Below, piece by piece: positions 1-9,993 of a stretch of DNA of 64,000 bases. A program made the translations under genes and the position numbers. Under the pieces are notes generated by a model. It was given only the letters and a program-made list of their open reading frames with translations, had not been told where the DNA came from and did not search any database. The stretch's first letter is position 1. Every line of letters begins with the position of its first letter. Source of the stretch: Saprospiraceae bacterium. GTDB taxonomy: Bacteria; Bacteroidota; Bacteroidia; Chitinophagales; Saprospiraceae. The DNA lies in the NCBI GenBank assembly GCA_018057925.1, contig JAGPCT010000003.1:96189-160188 (forward strand). Reading direction: 5' to 3'.

Positions 1-3000
1 ATCGGATGTCGTAATAATGGACCAACAGCTCAGGATGCAATAACTGCCGCTGGTTATACCGATAATTGTACGGCGACCAATCAATTGACAATTGTTGCTA
101 CACCGCAGGACATCACTTCTACTACTCCATGTTCTAAGATACAGAATTGGAAGGTGGAAGCAACAGATGCTTGTGGTAACCATGCTACGGTAATTGTTCA
201 GATTAAATGGACAACAGATACTGAAGCTCCTGTGTTTGCTGATGGAAGCCCTAAGACAATTGATTTAGGATGTAATCCAACTGCACCAAATGCTGCAAAA
301 GCTATCAGTGATGCCGGTTCTGCAAGTGACAACTGTGGCACTCCAACTATGAGCGCAACAGGAGGCAGTGTAACAGGTACTTGTAGTAAATCACAGACGT
401 GGACAGTAAAAGCATTAGATGGATGTGACAATGCCGCTACAAGAACTATTACCTATACATGGAAGAGTGATACACAAAAACCAACTTTTTCAAATTGCCA
501 ATCAGGTCAAATAATACTTTTGCCCGGCACAAACCCTCCAACTGCAGCAGATGCTATTGCTAAAGTTGGAACTATTGCAGATAACTGTACAGCTTACAAT
601 GATTTAATTATTGAGGCAACAGGTGGAGGAATAACCGGAGGTGGATGTAAGAGCTCACAATCATGGACTGTAACTGCTACTGACCAGTGTGGAAATAAGC
701 AGACTTGTACCTTTGTTTTGACATGGGGTTCAGATCCCATTCCACCAACCTTTGGAAACTGCCCGTCTTCAACAATTGATTTAGGATGTAACCCGACTTT
801 GCCTACTACAGCAGATGCAATCGCAGCAGTGGGTCAGGTAAATGATAATTCAGGTAGTGTTACCGTTACGGTTGCACCAGGTTCAATAACCGGAAGCTGT
901 ACTAAGAATCAAAACTTTGTAGTTACGGCTACCGATGGTTGTGGTAACACAGCAAGTTGTACAGTGAAGTATTCTTGGAAGAGTGATACAGAAGGCCCGG
1001 TATTTGCAGGTACTCCACCTACAGGAGGAGTAGAATTGGGATGTCTTGGACAAGGTGGAGCTACAGCACAAGATGCTAAAACAGCTGCTGGAGCAGTGTC
1101 AGATAATTGTACTGCAAGTGGATCTATTGTTGTTACAGCAGTAGGAGGAGCGATAACAGGTGAATGTCATAAGACACAAGATTGGACAGTAACAGCAAAA
1201 GACGGATGTAATAATACTACAGTTAGAGTTGTAACATTAAAATGGTCATTTGATGATCAGAATCCAGTATTTGAAAATTGTCCAACTGCTCCTATTGACT
1301 TAGGATGTAATCCGGTAAACTTACCGACAGCAGCATGGATTCAGGATTTAGTGAATATACTTCCAGATAATTGTGGTCAAGTAACTAAAGAGATAGTTGC
1401 TGGTCCAATTACAGGTACTTGTAACAAGCAACAGAAATTTACAGTAACAGCAACTGATAATTGTGGAAATATAGCAACATGTACAGTAACATACAAATGG
1501 AAAGATGATACAGTGCCTCCTACATTTGCCAACTGTCCTACTGTTCCAATTGTTCTGGATGCAGGTGTTAATCCAAATGAAGAAATGGCTATTACAGCAG
1601 TAGGAGTTATTTCAGATAACTGTACTTCTAATCCGGTTGTTACAACAACTTATCAAGAAGATCAAGGATTTTGTGGTACAATCAAGATATACAATGTAAA
1701 AGCAACGGATGAATGTGGGAACTTTAGTGTATGTCAAGTGAGATATACCACTGAAGGCTTTGGAACTCCACCGGTATTTGTGAATCCACCGCTTACTCCT
1801 TTCAACTTGGGATGCAATCCTAAGGATAATGAATTGCCTACAACAACTCAAGCTGTTGAAGACGCAGGAGATGTGACGGATGATAATCAAGTTGTTTCAG
1901 TTATCGCCACAGCAGGTCCAATAACAGGTACTTGCAATAAGGCACAAGTGTTTACAGTTCAGGCGACGGATGATTGTGGTAATGTGACGACAGTTTATGT
2001 AACTTATACTTGGAAAAATGATAAAGTTAAACCGGTATTTACGAATTGTCCAACAACGCCGATAACGGTTAATGATATCAATACAATAAATGATCAATTG
2101 GCTATCAATTCAGCAGGTACACCTACTGATAATTGTGGAATACTTAGCATAACAGCTGATAGTAGTCACTTAGTGGGTCCTTGTGGTCCTACAGTTGTAT
2201 ATACGGTGACAGCTACAGATACTTGTGGAAATAGTGCAAACTGTGTAGTTTATTTCAAAACCAATGATGGCTCACAGCCACCTGTATTTGAAAACTGTCC
2301 CAAAAATCCTTTTGATTTAGGATGTAATCCGGAGACTTTACCTACAGAAGGTGCTGTAGCAGAAGGTGCAGGTAACGTGACTGATGACGGTGAAATTGTA
2401 TCTATATTAGTTACTCCAGGTGAAATTACAGGGGAAGATTGTGACAAAGAACAAGTATTTACAGTAACTGCAACAGATGATTGTGGTAATCAATCTTCTT
2501 GTTTGGTAACCTATATTTGGACTATTGATACTATCAAGCCGACGTTCCCAGATTTACCACGCTCTGAAGTTGATTTAGGATGTAATCCGGCATCAACCCC
2601 TGATTCGTCTGCTGTAATGGGCGCAATAGGTCAAATATCTGACAATTGTACCGTTGAGACAATTAATGTCTCACCAGATGATGTAATGGGTGATGATTGT
2701 TCGAAATCACAAAAATGGTATATTACTGCAATTGACCATTGTGGAAATCAAGCCGATACTTTTATTACATTTATTTGGAGGACTGACTTGGTACCACCAA
2801 CGATAACATGTCCAGTATATAATGGAAATACAGAGTGTTCAGATGATGCACCTGGGGCTTATACTACTTTAGGTGAGTTTATAGCAGCAGGTGGTTCAGT
2901 GGATGATAATTGTACTTCTGATGAATTGTTGATATTTACTAAGTTGTCTGATCAGATTTCTGGTAATTGTGCTACCGGTACTCATATAACAAGAGTATAT

Positions 3001-6000
3001 CAGGTTGAGGATGAATGTGGAAATAAAGCAACTTGTCAGCAGATTATCAATATAATAGATAATACGCCACCAGTAGTAACTACAGGACCTGAGACGCCAT
3101 TAAGTTATACTTGTGCGTCTGAAGTTCCAGCACCAAGCACAGATGGTATTGTTGCCGTGGACAACTGTTCTAATGTAACTATAACCTATGTTGGTGATGT
3201 GAAGTCTAATGAAACTTGTACCAATAAGTTTACAATAACCAGAACATACAAAGCAACAGATGAATGTGGTAATTCAACCAACATCATTCAGATAATTAAT
3301 GTCAATGATAATGTTCCTCCAGTAATTGTGTGTCCTCCATCTCCGACAGGTACTCAGTGTGGTGGTTCAATCCCTCCTCCTTATACAACAGCTACAGAGT
3401 TCATCAATGCAGGTGGTACATTGTCTGATAATTGTACAGGTGGCACAGGGAATATCGTTACATTGACCTTTGTGAGTGATGTAACTACTCCTGGTAACTG
3501 CGCAAATAGCTTGATTGTTACCAGAACATACAAAGCAACTGATGCTTGCGGAAATACAAGTACTGCTACTCAAACAATTAATGTAGCTGATAATACTCCG
3601 CCATCCATCACTGCTCCTAACGATGTAACAGTAACTTGTGCATCTGATGTTCCGACTCCTAATATTGCCTTGGTTGTTGTTTCTGATAACTGTTCAGAAA
3701 GTAATGAAATAGTTGTAACCTTTGTAGGTGATGTTATTTCTAATCAGTCATGTGCAAATAAATATACTATTACCAGAACATACAAAGCTGTTGATGCTTG
3801 TGGTAATACAGCTACTGATACACAGATTATTACAGTTAATGACAATGTTCCTCCGGTTATCGTGGCTCCTCCACCAATCACTGGCGTTCAGTGTGCAAGT
3901 GGGGTTCCTGCTGCTTATTCTAACTTGAGTCAGTTTATTTCTGCAGGAGGTCAAGCTTCAGATAACTGTAGTGGAAGTGTTACAATAAGTTTGTTAACTG
4001 AAAATATTACACCGGGTAATTGTGCAAATCAGTTTGTTTTAACCAGAACGTACAAAGCAACAGATGTATGTGGAAATAGCTCCACTGCCACACAAACGAT
4101 TACGGTTTATGATAATACACCACCGGTAATAACTGTGCCATCTTCTTTGACAGTGACTTGTGCATCAGATGTTCCAGCTGTGAATATTAATGCAGTTTCA
4201 GCTACTGACAATTGTAGTGGTAATGTTGTTATTACTCATGTAAGTGACGTCATCGCCAATCAGTCTTGTGTCAATAAGTTTACTGTTCAAAGAACTTATA
4301 TGGCAACTGATATTTGTGGAAATTCATCGACAGGTGTACAGATAATAAACGTAAATGATAATATTCCACCAGTTATTATTGCTCCACCGGCAATAACAGG
4401 AATCCAGTGTGGTGGTGAAATTCCTCCACATTATAATTCAGCAACTGAATTCATAGCTGCTGGAGGCTCATTAAGTGATAATTGTACCGGACAAGGAAAT
4501 GTGGTTACATTAACATTTGTAAGTGAGACAACAACTCCAGGCAATTGCCCTAATAGTTTTGTTGTAACAAGAACTTACAAAGCGACGGATGCTTGTGGAA
4601 ATACATCTACAACACAACATGTAATCAATGTTTCTGATACAACTCCGCCATCTATTACAGCACCAGCACCTGTTAACGTTGTGTGTGCATCAGATGTACC
4701 TGCACCAAATATTTCATTGGTTACGGTTTCAGACAATTGTTCCAACAATGATGAGATTACAGTTGTTTTTGTAAGTGATGTAATTTATAATCAAGAGTGT
4801 GCGCATCAATATACCATTTCCAGAACATATAAGGCAACGGATGAATGTGGTAACTATAAAACGGCGACTCAGATGATTACTGTCAATGACAATGTTCCTC
4901 CGATTATTGTTTCACCACCAAATATAACAGGTGTACAGTGTTCTAGTGAAGTTCCTGCTCCATATGCTAACTTTAGCCAATTTATTGCAGCTGGAGGTGA
5001 AGCTACTGATAATTGTAGTGGTGCTGTAGTAATTACTCTCTTTGGAGAAAGTATTGTTCCGGGTGATTGTGCCAATAGATATGTCCTAACCAGAGTATAT
5101 CAGGCAATGGATGTATGTGGTAATACTGCAACTGCAACTCAGACTATAACTGTATTTGATAATACGCCACCGATAGTTACTGTGCCTGGTCCTTTGACTG
5201 TAAGTTGTGCTGAAGAAGTGCCAGCTGCTAATACAGATTTGGTTATAGCAACGGATAATTGCGCCGGTAATATCACAATTACTGTAGCGGCCGATGTGAT
5301 TACTAACCAAACATGTGCAAATAAATACGCCATTAGTCGTACTTATACAGCTACAGATATTTGTGGAAATGCTACAAGCGGAACACAAACTATCACTGTA
5401 AATGATGTTACGCCACCAGTTATTATTGTTCCGGCTAATTTGAACTTGACATGTTCTACAGATGTTCCACCGGCTGATATTAATTTAGTATCTGCAACAG
5501 ATAACTGTATAGGAAATGTTACAATTACACATGTTGGTGATGAAATTATTACGCAACAATGTGCACATCAATTTGTATTACACAGAACCTACAAGGCAAC
5601 AGATGTATGTGGCAACTTCACACTAGGAGTTCAGGTAATCACTGTCAATGACAATGTTCCGCCTGTTATAATTTGTCCTAATGATGAATTGTTTGTCTGT
5701 GCAACAGATGTTCCTGCTCCAAATACAGCCTTGGTTCAAGCGACAGATAACTGTGTTGGTGAAGTTACAATTACACATGTTGGTGATGTTATCGTTGACC
5801 AGCAGTGTGCCAATCAATTTGAATTGCATAGAACTTATATGGCTACGGATGTGTGCGGAAACACATCGACATGTACTCAGGTAATTGCAGTTGCTGATTT
5901 GATTCCTCCAACCATTGAATGTCCTGCGCCATTATCCTTTAAATGTGCATCAGAAGTTCCGATTCCTGATATTAATTCAGTAGTAGCTTCCGACAATTGC

Positions 6001-9000
6001 GAAGGTGTGGTTACAATACAATGGATACAGGATGTTATTTCTGAACAAACTTGTGAAAATAAGTATATTGTGACCAGAACTTATATGGCTACTGATGTAT
6101 GTGGAAATTCGTCAACATGTAATCAGGTTATTACTGTCAATGATGATGTGCCACCGGTAATTCATATCAATGATCCGGAATTTGGGGATGTTCCTAATGG
6201 CGGTACTGTAACACTACAGTGTTATGCGATGAATCCGGATTGGGTGCTTCCTACTTTGACTAGCGACGAAATATCTGTAACTGATAATTGTGGTCAGGCT
6301 ATTATTTCAATGACACAGACTGTATCAGAAGGAGATTGTATGAATAATGGATATTTCAAGAAAATTCACGTAGTGATTTCTGCACAAGATGTATGTCAAA
6401 ATGAATCAACCTTTACATTTGATATCTTGATAGTAGATGAGATACCTCCGGTATTTACTGTGATTCCACAAAATGCTACTGTTTCTTGTAAAGATGCGTC
6501 AACAGTGAAGTTTGAAATAAAAGCAGAAGATGAATGTGAATGTGCTGATATTTCATTTGCCGATCAGATTGTCAATGGTGCTTGCGCTGGATCTTATACA
6601 ATATATAGAACCTATACGGCTAAAGATTGCTGTGGCAATATGTCCACTTATACTCAGACGATTAGCGTCGTTGATGATGTAGCTCCTATTATCGTTCCAT
6701 TGAATGGTACTTTGGCTACAATGTCTTCCGGTGATACGATTGTAACATATTGTGGTGCGGATGAGTATCCTCAATGGCTTAATCTTCCGGTTAATCAATT
6801 AATAAAAGGAGTAGATGCATGTTCATCTAACCCAACTATCAACTTACAGGTAACTGAAGAAAATCAGGATGCATGTTGGTTGTATGGATATTCTAAGCAA
6901 TATAATGTATTGTTTACTGCAACCGACGCATGTGGCAACACTAGTGAATTGAGATTGTATGTACAGGTTCAAGATACTACTGCACCACAAGTTATGTATA
7001 TCAATGATTTTGTATGTGAAGATGATAATACTTGGCCTGTGGCTTTTGATAACTGTTCTTCATTAACTTATGATACCAATGATACACCAGTAACAGGTGA
7101 GTGTAATGGAAGTCAGAACTTTATCAGAACATGGACTATTAGAGATGCATGCCAAAATACTACGTATGCTACACAGTATGTCGTTAAGAATGACCACAAA
7201 GCTCCGGTAATTCACATGATTAATTCTGAATATGCAGGACACCTTAGTGGTGATATAGTAACTATTGAATGTGGAGATTGGAAAAATATCTCTAAGGACG
7301 AAGCGTTGACCTGGATTGAGGCAGAAGATAAGTGTGATTATATTACACTTGACTTTAATAGCCGTGAAATTAAAGGTAATTGCTTGACCGATGGATTTAA
7401 AACAATGTATGAATATACATGGACTGCTGCAGATTATTGCGGAAATCAATCGACTTATGTATTGTTCTTCCAATTAAGTGATAATACGCCACCAGTATTT
7501 AATACCAACCTTACTGTGGTTAACGTGGATTGTGAGAATTCAATTCCGGCAGTGAAGGCTACAGATAACTGTTCCAATGTAAAATTGACAGTAGAAAGAA
7601 CGAAGTTTGAATTGGGTTGTCCTAATAACTTCTCTTTGGATGAAGTTTATACAGCAACCGATGCATGTGGCAACACAAGTACATTTACTAGAACAGTTAA
7701 TGTAGTGGATACTACAGGTCCGGTAATTTACGTACCTGATGCTATATGTGAAACAGACTTGGGTCAATCTAATGCTATTGCAGTTGACTATTGTACCAAT
7801 AAGCCTGCTCAAGTTACTGCAGTGGTTGATCACAATATTGTTAATTGCAACGGTTCAAGCTATTATACCATTACATATACTGCAGCTGATTACTGTGGAA
7901 ACGTAACGAATAAAGTACAAAAGGTTATTGTCGAAGATAATACTCCTCCGGTTTTATCCTTCTCTTATGACTTCCAGACTCAGTTTAACATTGTCGATAA
8001 TACAATTTATACCGGTTGTGACAACTTTGATGACTTTGTTAATATGATTGATAAGTCGGCAGCAGTTATTGCTTCCGATGAATGTGGAAATATTATTACA
8101 CCGACATTTACTGAAACTGAAGGTGAAACTACATGCGAAGGAGATTATGTTAAGAAAGAACATTTCTTTAAGTGGACTGCAACCGATGCATGTGGAAATG
8201 CAAGCAACCTTGATTTGAAAGTTGTATTGGAAGCGTTAGAGCAATTTGATTTCAGCTTTATTGGTGCTGATACTACAGTTTATTGTAATCAAGTGGTTGC
8301 ATTACCTACTGTATTACCTGAACTTAATTGTACTCAGGTTGACCTAAGTTCAACCATCAATTATGGACAGGCTGCTCCGGATGGTTCTTATATTGAAGAA
8401 AGAACTTACACTTATACCAACTTGTGTGGAGAAGAGGTAAGTCATACTCAGATAATCAACCACTCATTCCAGACAAATATGTCTTGCAACATATCTGTAC
8501 CTACTGAAGTGTTGTGTAATTCAAGTAATAACTTATTTACTGTGAATGTTACCGGTGGAACTGCTCCTTATACTTACTATTGGGAGATATTGAATGGATG
8601 GTGTCATATTATCGGTGGTCAAAATACACCTACCGTACAGATATCAATATCCTTCAAGACGCTTCATCTGAAAGTTACTGTTACTGACGCCAATGGTTGT
8701 ACAACTACTTGCTACGTTGAAGTAGATTGTAACCTTGAAAATCCAGGTATAACAATTGTAGATACGAATCCGGATCAAGTAGATATACTTAAGCCAATAG
8801 GTCAAGTAAATGCAATATCCGATATCAGTTTGAGACCAAACCCAACAAGTTCTCAAGTTTATCTTGAATTCGAATCTGCTCTATCTGAAGGCGTTGTTGT
8901 CAATATTAGTGATCAATTTGGAAAAGTTGTCCTTTCTAGAAAGTTGACTTCTACTAAAGGATTTAACTCTCAATTGTTTGAAACTAATACCCTTACCGCA

Positions 9001-9069
9001 GGTCTTTATCAAGTAAGTCTAATATCTTCTGATAAGATTAAGACACTACAATTAATTAAGGTCAAATAA
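1..9069 (+). CDS. Giant HYR-type repeat surface protein with T9SS type A sorting domain (5' end outside window)
   Basis: The reading frame is open from base 1, so the gene starts upstream; an apparent TTG start at 85 is internal. At least 3,022 residues are visible. The first third is a tandem array of units of about 80-90 residues with a conserved Asp-Asn-Cys, a Gly-x-Ile-Thr-Gly turn and a Thr-Asp-x-Cys-Gly-Asn signature. The middle third has HYR-like units (Arg-Thr-Tyr-x-Ala-Thr-Asp-x-Cys-Gly-Asn, then Val-x-Asp-x-x-Pro-Pro). More divergent units follow, then a PKD/SprB-like module near 8480-8730. The last ~75 residues (PNPTSSQVYLEF onward, ending GLYQVSLISSDK) are a T9SS type A sorting domain. 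HYR modules are immunoglobulin-like and often occur in adhesins. I infer an exported, surface-bound or released adhesin whose regularly spaced cysteines could form disulfides. The ligand is unknown and the N-terminus was not seen. Confidence 0.85.
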   Translation: MGCRNNGPTAQDAITAAGYTDNCTATNQLTIVATPQDITSTTPCSKIQNWKVEATDACGNHATVIVQIKWTTDTEAPVFADGSPKTIDLGCNPTAPNAAKAISDAGSASDNCGTPTMSATGGSVTGTCSKSQTWTVKALDGCDNAATRTITYTWKSDTQKPTFSNCQSGQIILLPGTNPPTAADAIAKVGTIADNCTAYNDLIIEATGGGITGGGCKSSQSWTVTATDQCGNKQTCTFVLTWGSDPIPPTFGNCPSSTIDLGCNPTLPTTADAIAAVGQVNDNSGSVTVTVAPGSITGSCTKNQNFVVTATDGCGNTASCTVKYSWKSDTEGPVFAGTPPTGGVELGCLGQGGATAQDAKTAAGAVSDNCTASGSIVVTAVGGAITGECHKTQDWTVTAKDGCNNTTVRVVTLKWSFDDQNPVFENCPTAPIDLGCNPVNLPTAAWIQDLVNILPDNCGQVTKEIVAGPITGTCNKQQKFTVTATDNCGNIATCTVTYKWKDDTVPPTFANCPTVPIVLDAGVNPNEEMAITAVGVISDNCTSNPVVTTTYQEDQGFCGTIKIYNVKATDECGNFSVCQVRYTTEGFGTPPVFVNPPLTPFNLGCNPKDNELPTTTQAVEDAGDVTDDNQVVSVIATAGPITGTCNKAQVFTVQATDDCGNVTTVYVTYTWKNDKVKPVFTNCPTTPITVNDINTINDQLAINSAGTPTDNCGILSITADSSHLVGPCGPTVVYTVTATDTCGNSANCVVYFKTNDGSQPPVFENCPKNPFDLGCNPETLPTEGAVAEGAGNVTDDGEIVSILVTPGEITGEDCDKEQVFTVTATDDCGNQSSCLVTYIWTIDTIKPTFPDLPRSEVDLGCNPASTPDSSAVMGAIGQISDNCTVETINVSPDDVMGDDCSKSQKWYITAIDHCGNQADTFITFIWRTDLVPPTITCPVYNGNTECSDDAPGAYTTLGEFIAAGGSVDDNCTSDELLIFTKLSDQISGNCATGTHITRVYQVEDECGNKATCQQIINIIDNTPPVVTTGPETPLSYTCASEVPAPSTDGIVAVDNCSNVTITYVGDVKSNETCTNKFTITRTYKATDECGNSTNIIQIINVNDNVPPVIVCPPSPTGTQCGGSIPPPYTTATEFINAGGTLSDNCTGGTGNIVTLTFVSDVTTPGNCANSLIVTRTYKATDACGNTSTATQTINVADNTPPSITAPNDVTVTCASDVPTPNIALVVVSDNCSESNEIVVTFVGDVISNQSCANKYTITRTYKAVDACGNTATDTQIITVNDNVPPVIVAPPPITGVQCASGVPAAYSNLSQFISAGGQASDNCSGSVTISLLTENITPGNCANQFVLTRTYKATDVCGNSSTATQTITVYDNTPPVITVPSSLTVTCASDVPAVNINAVSATDNCSGNVVITHVSDVIANQSCVNKFTVQRTYMATDICGNSSTGVQIINVNDNIPPVIIAPPAITGIQCGGEIPPHYNSATEFIAAGGSLSDNCTGQGNVVTLTFVSETTTPGNCPNSFVVTRTYKATDACGNTSTTQHVINVSDTTPPSITAPAPVNVVCASDVPAPNISLVTVSDNCSNNDEITVVFVSDVIYNQECAHQYTISRTYKATDECGNYKTATQMITVNDNVPPIIVSPPNITGVQCSSEVPAPYANFSQFIAAGGEATDNCSGAVVITLFGESIVPGDCANRYVLTRVYQAMDVCGNTATATQTITVFDNTPPIVTVPGPLTVSCAEEVPAANTDLVIATDNCAGNITITVAADVITNQTCANKYAISRTYTATDICGNATSGTQTITVNDVTPPVIIVPANLNLTCSTDVPPADINLVSATDNCIGNVTITHVGDEIITQQCAHQFVLHRTYKATDVCGNFTLGVQVITVNDNVPPVIICPNDELFVCATDVPAPNTALVQATDNCVGEVTITHVGDVIVDQQCANQFELHRTYMATDVCGNTSTCTQVIAVADLIPPTIECPAPLSFKCASEVPIPDINSVVASDNCEGVVTIQWIQDVISEQTCENKYIVTRTYMATDVCGNSSTCNQVITVNDDVPPVIHINDPEFGDVPNGGTVTLQCYAMNPDWVLPTLTSDEISVTDNCGQAIISMTQTVSEGDCMNNGYFKKIHVVISAQDVCQNESTFTFDILIVDEIPPVFTVIPQNATVSCKDASTVKFEIKAEDECECADISFADQIVNGACAGSYTIYRTYTAKDCCGNMSTYTQTISVVDDVAPIIVPLNGTLATMSSGDTIVTYCGADEYPQWLNLPVNQLIKGVDACSSNPTINLQVTEENQDACWLYGYSKQYNVLFTATDACGNTSELRLYVQVQDTTAPQVMYINDFVCEDDNTWPVAFDNCSSLTYDTNDTPVTGECNGSQNFIRTWTIRDACQNTTYATQYVVKNDHKAPVIHMINSEYAGHLSGDIVTIECGDWKNISKDEALTWIEAEDKCDYITLDFNSREIKGNCLTDGFKTMYEYTWTAADYCGNQSTYVLFFQLSDNTPPVFNTNLTVVNVDCENSIPAVKATDNCSNVKLTVERTKFELGCPNNFSLDEVYTATDACGNTSTFTRTVNVVDTTGPVIYVPDAICETDLGQSNAIAVDYCTNKPAQVTAVVDHNIVNCNGSSYYTITYTAADYCGNVTNKVQKVIVEDNTPPVLSFSYDFQTQFNIVDNTIYTGCDNFDDFVNMIDKSAAVIASDECGNIITPTFTETEGETTCEGDYVKKEHFFKWTATDACGNASNLDLKVVLEALEQFDFSFIGADTTVYCNQVVALPTVLPELNCTQVDLSSTINYGQAAPDGSYIEERTYTYTNLCGEEVSHTQIINHSFQTNMSCNISVPTEVLCNSSNNLFTVNVTGGTAPYTYYWEILNGWCHIIGGQNTPTVQISISFKTLHLKVTVTDANGCTTTCYVEVDCNLENPGITIVDTNPDQVDILKPIGQVNAISDISLRPNPTSSQVYLEFESALSEGVVVNISDQFGKVVLSRKLTSTKGFNSQLFETNTLTAGLYQVSLISSDKIKTLQLIKVK

Positions 9070-9093
9070 GTTTTGATCTTAGTTAAATATGGG

Positions 9094-9132
9094 GAAGAGG
9101 AATCCTTGCAAAAGGGTTTCTCTTCATTTTTT
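9094..9132 (+). terminator. Rho-independent terminator of the giant HYR gene
   Basis: A 14-bp stem (9094-9107 with 9112-9125, two G-T wobbles) closes on a GCAA tetraloop and is followed by ATTTTTT. It lies 25 bases after the stop codon. Confidence 0.85.
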
Positions 9133-9138
9133 GAAAAT

Positions 9139-9164
9139 AAAAGGAGTCTTGTACTCCTTTTTTT
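9139..9164 (+). terminator. Second hairpin terminator, possibly bidirectional
   Basis: A perfect 9-bp stem AAAAGGAGT/ACTCCTTTT with a CTTGT loop runs into a T tract. Because the stem starts with A residues it could work in both directions. It directly follows the first terminator. Confidence 0.7.
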
Positions 9165-9172
9165 GTTTTTAT

Positions 9173-9220
9173 CCCAAATTCGAATTTAGGAAATGCTGAA
9201 TCGATAAATGATTCGTAATC
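9173..9220 (-). repeat. Dispersed intergenic hairpin repeat, copy A (degenerate)
   Basis: This stretch aligns with the better copy at 43605-43680: it shares CCCAAATTC, then GAATCGAT, then GTAATC in the same order and spacing. The hairpin arms are worn. It sits between the giant repeat gene and the cbb3 block. The minus sign follows the orientation in which copies at 18624 and 61325 read forward. Confidence 0.5.
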
Positions 9221-9514
9221 AATGCCTTTTCTTCAACATTGAACGATGTGTACATCTATGAAAAGCCACTATTGCTGAATTTAGTATGATAGAGAATTAC
9301 TCAAGAAGAAGGATTTAATTTGTTAATGCGCTAAGATTGCCGTTTAAAAATTAATAAATATTTAAGTTAAAGCCTTTTTTAATAAGAAAATATTAATAAA
9401 AATCATTTTTATAATGATAATATTTAATATATGATATTTGTCATATTCTAGCCTTGTATATGTCATATTTTTAAAGAGCATTGGAAAGTAGCTTTGTGCT
9501 ATATTTTATGGATA
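9221..9514. other. AT-rich intergenic region upstream of the cbb3 block
   Basis: No coding frame or RNA gene was recognised. The last 150 bases are very AT-rich and probably hold the promoter of the cbb3 block, but no clear TTTG-N19-TAnnTTTG pair could be picked out. Confidence 0.5.
9429..9446. promoter_or_regulatory. Candidate palindromic operator upstream of the cbb3 block
   Basis: ATATGA-N6-TCATAT forms an inverted repeat with 6-bp arms, and the half TGTCATATT recurs at 9461-9469. Size and symmetry would suit a Crp/Fnr-family dimer, and cbb3 operons are often under such control. The region is so AT-rich that chance palindromes are expected, so this is only a candidate. Confidence 0.25.
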
Positions 9515-9988
9515 ATGGATAATATTGCATTTGGTATAGAGAGACAATGTAATGTTTTAGTTAATGAGGTATATCCTGCGGTAGAAGTTGCTTTAGAGTC
9601 GGCTATATTGTTATGTTGTGATAGGGATTCGGAAGAAGAGCTTCAAACTCAGCTATTCGCTTTCCAACATATTAGAAACGAGTTTAACAGTTTAGTCCTA
9701 TTAGAGCGTAAGTTGGTTTTCATTACGCTTAAAAATATTGGGAGGAAGCCAATAGCCAATATGGGTGAATTGTTGAGGTTGATAAAGAATAAGGATTTAA
9801 AAATTCAAGATTGTTTAAATTCACTCGAACCCTTTTTTATAGATAAGTATTCTATTATAAGAGACCTTCGCAATGCCTTTGATCACCTCTTTTTGATTGA
9901 AAAGCAGAAGTTGTACGAATTGCTCATCAGGTTGATGCCGGCCAGATATTCATTATTTTTCAATGAATCTTATTTCAGTAAAAATTAA
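9515..9988 (+). CDS. Uncharacterised helical protein at the head of the cbb3 block
   Basis: I do not recognise this 157-residue protein. It has no signal peptide, membrane segment or cysteine motif. It is rich in Leu, Glu, Lys and Asn and looks all-helical, with scattered His and Glu (QHIRNEF near residue 47, AFDHLF near 130). A PhoU-like or hemerythrin-like bundle is conceivable but unproven. I chose ATG at 9515 (MDNIAFGIE); the in-frame TTG at 9494 adds seven residues with no clear benefit. It ends five bases before ccoI in the same direction, so it is probably co-transcribed and may act in cbb3 oxidase assembly or control. It differs from the Crp/FNR regulators often found near such clusters because no helix-turn-helix or nucleotide-binding motif is visible. 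Confidence 0.6.
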   Translation: MDNIAFGIERQCNVLVNEVYPAVEVALESAILLCCDRDSEEELQTQLFAFQHIRNEFNSLVLLERKLVFITLKNIGRKPIANMGELLRLIKNKDLKIQDCLNSLEPFFIDKYSIIRDLRNAFDHLFLIEKQKLYELLIRLMPARYSLFFNESYFSKN

Positions 9989-9993
9989 AGTTA

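Noticed and set aside
7063..7473. Minus-strand open frame of 136 codons inside the giant HYR gene
   Set aside because: A frame shadow caused by the regular codon pattern of the repeats; it has no start signal, domain or consistent composition. The other long antisense frames in 1-9069 are the same.
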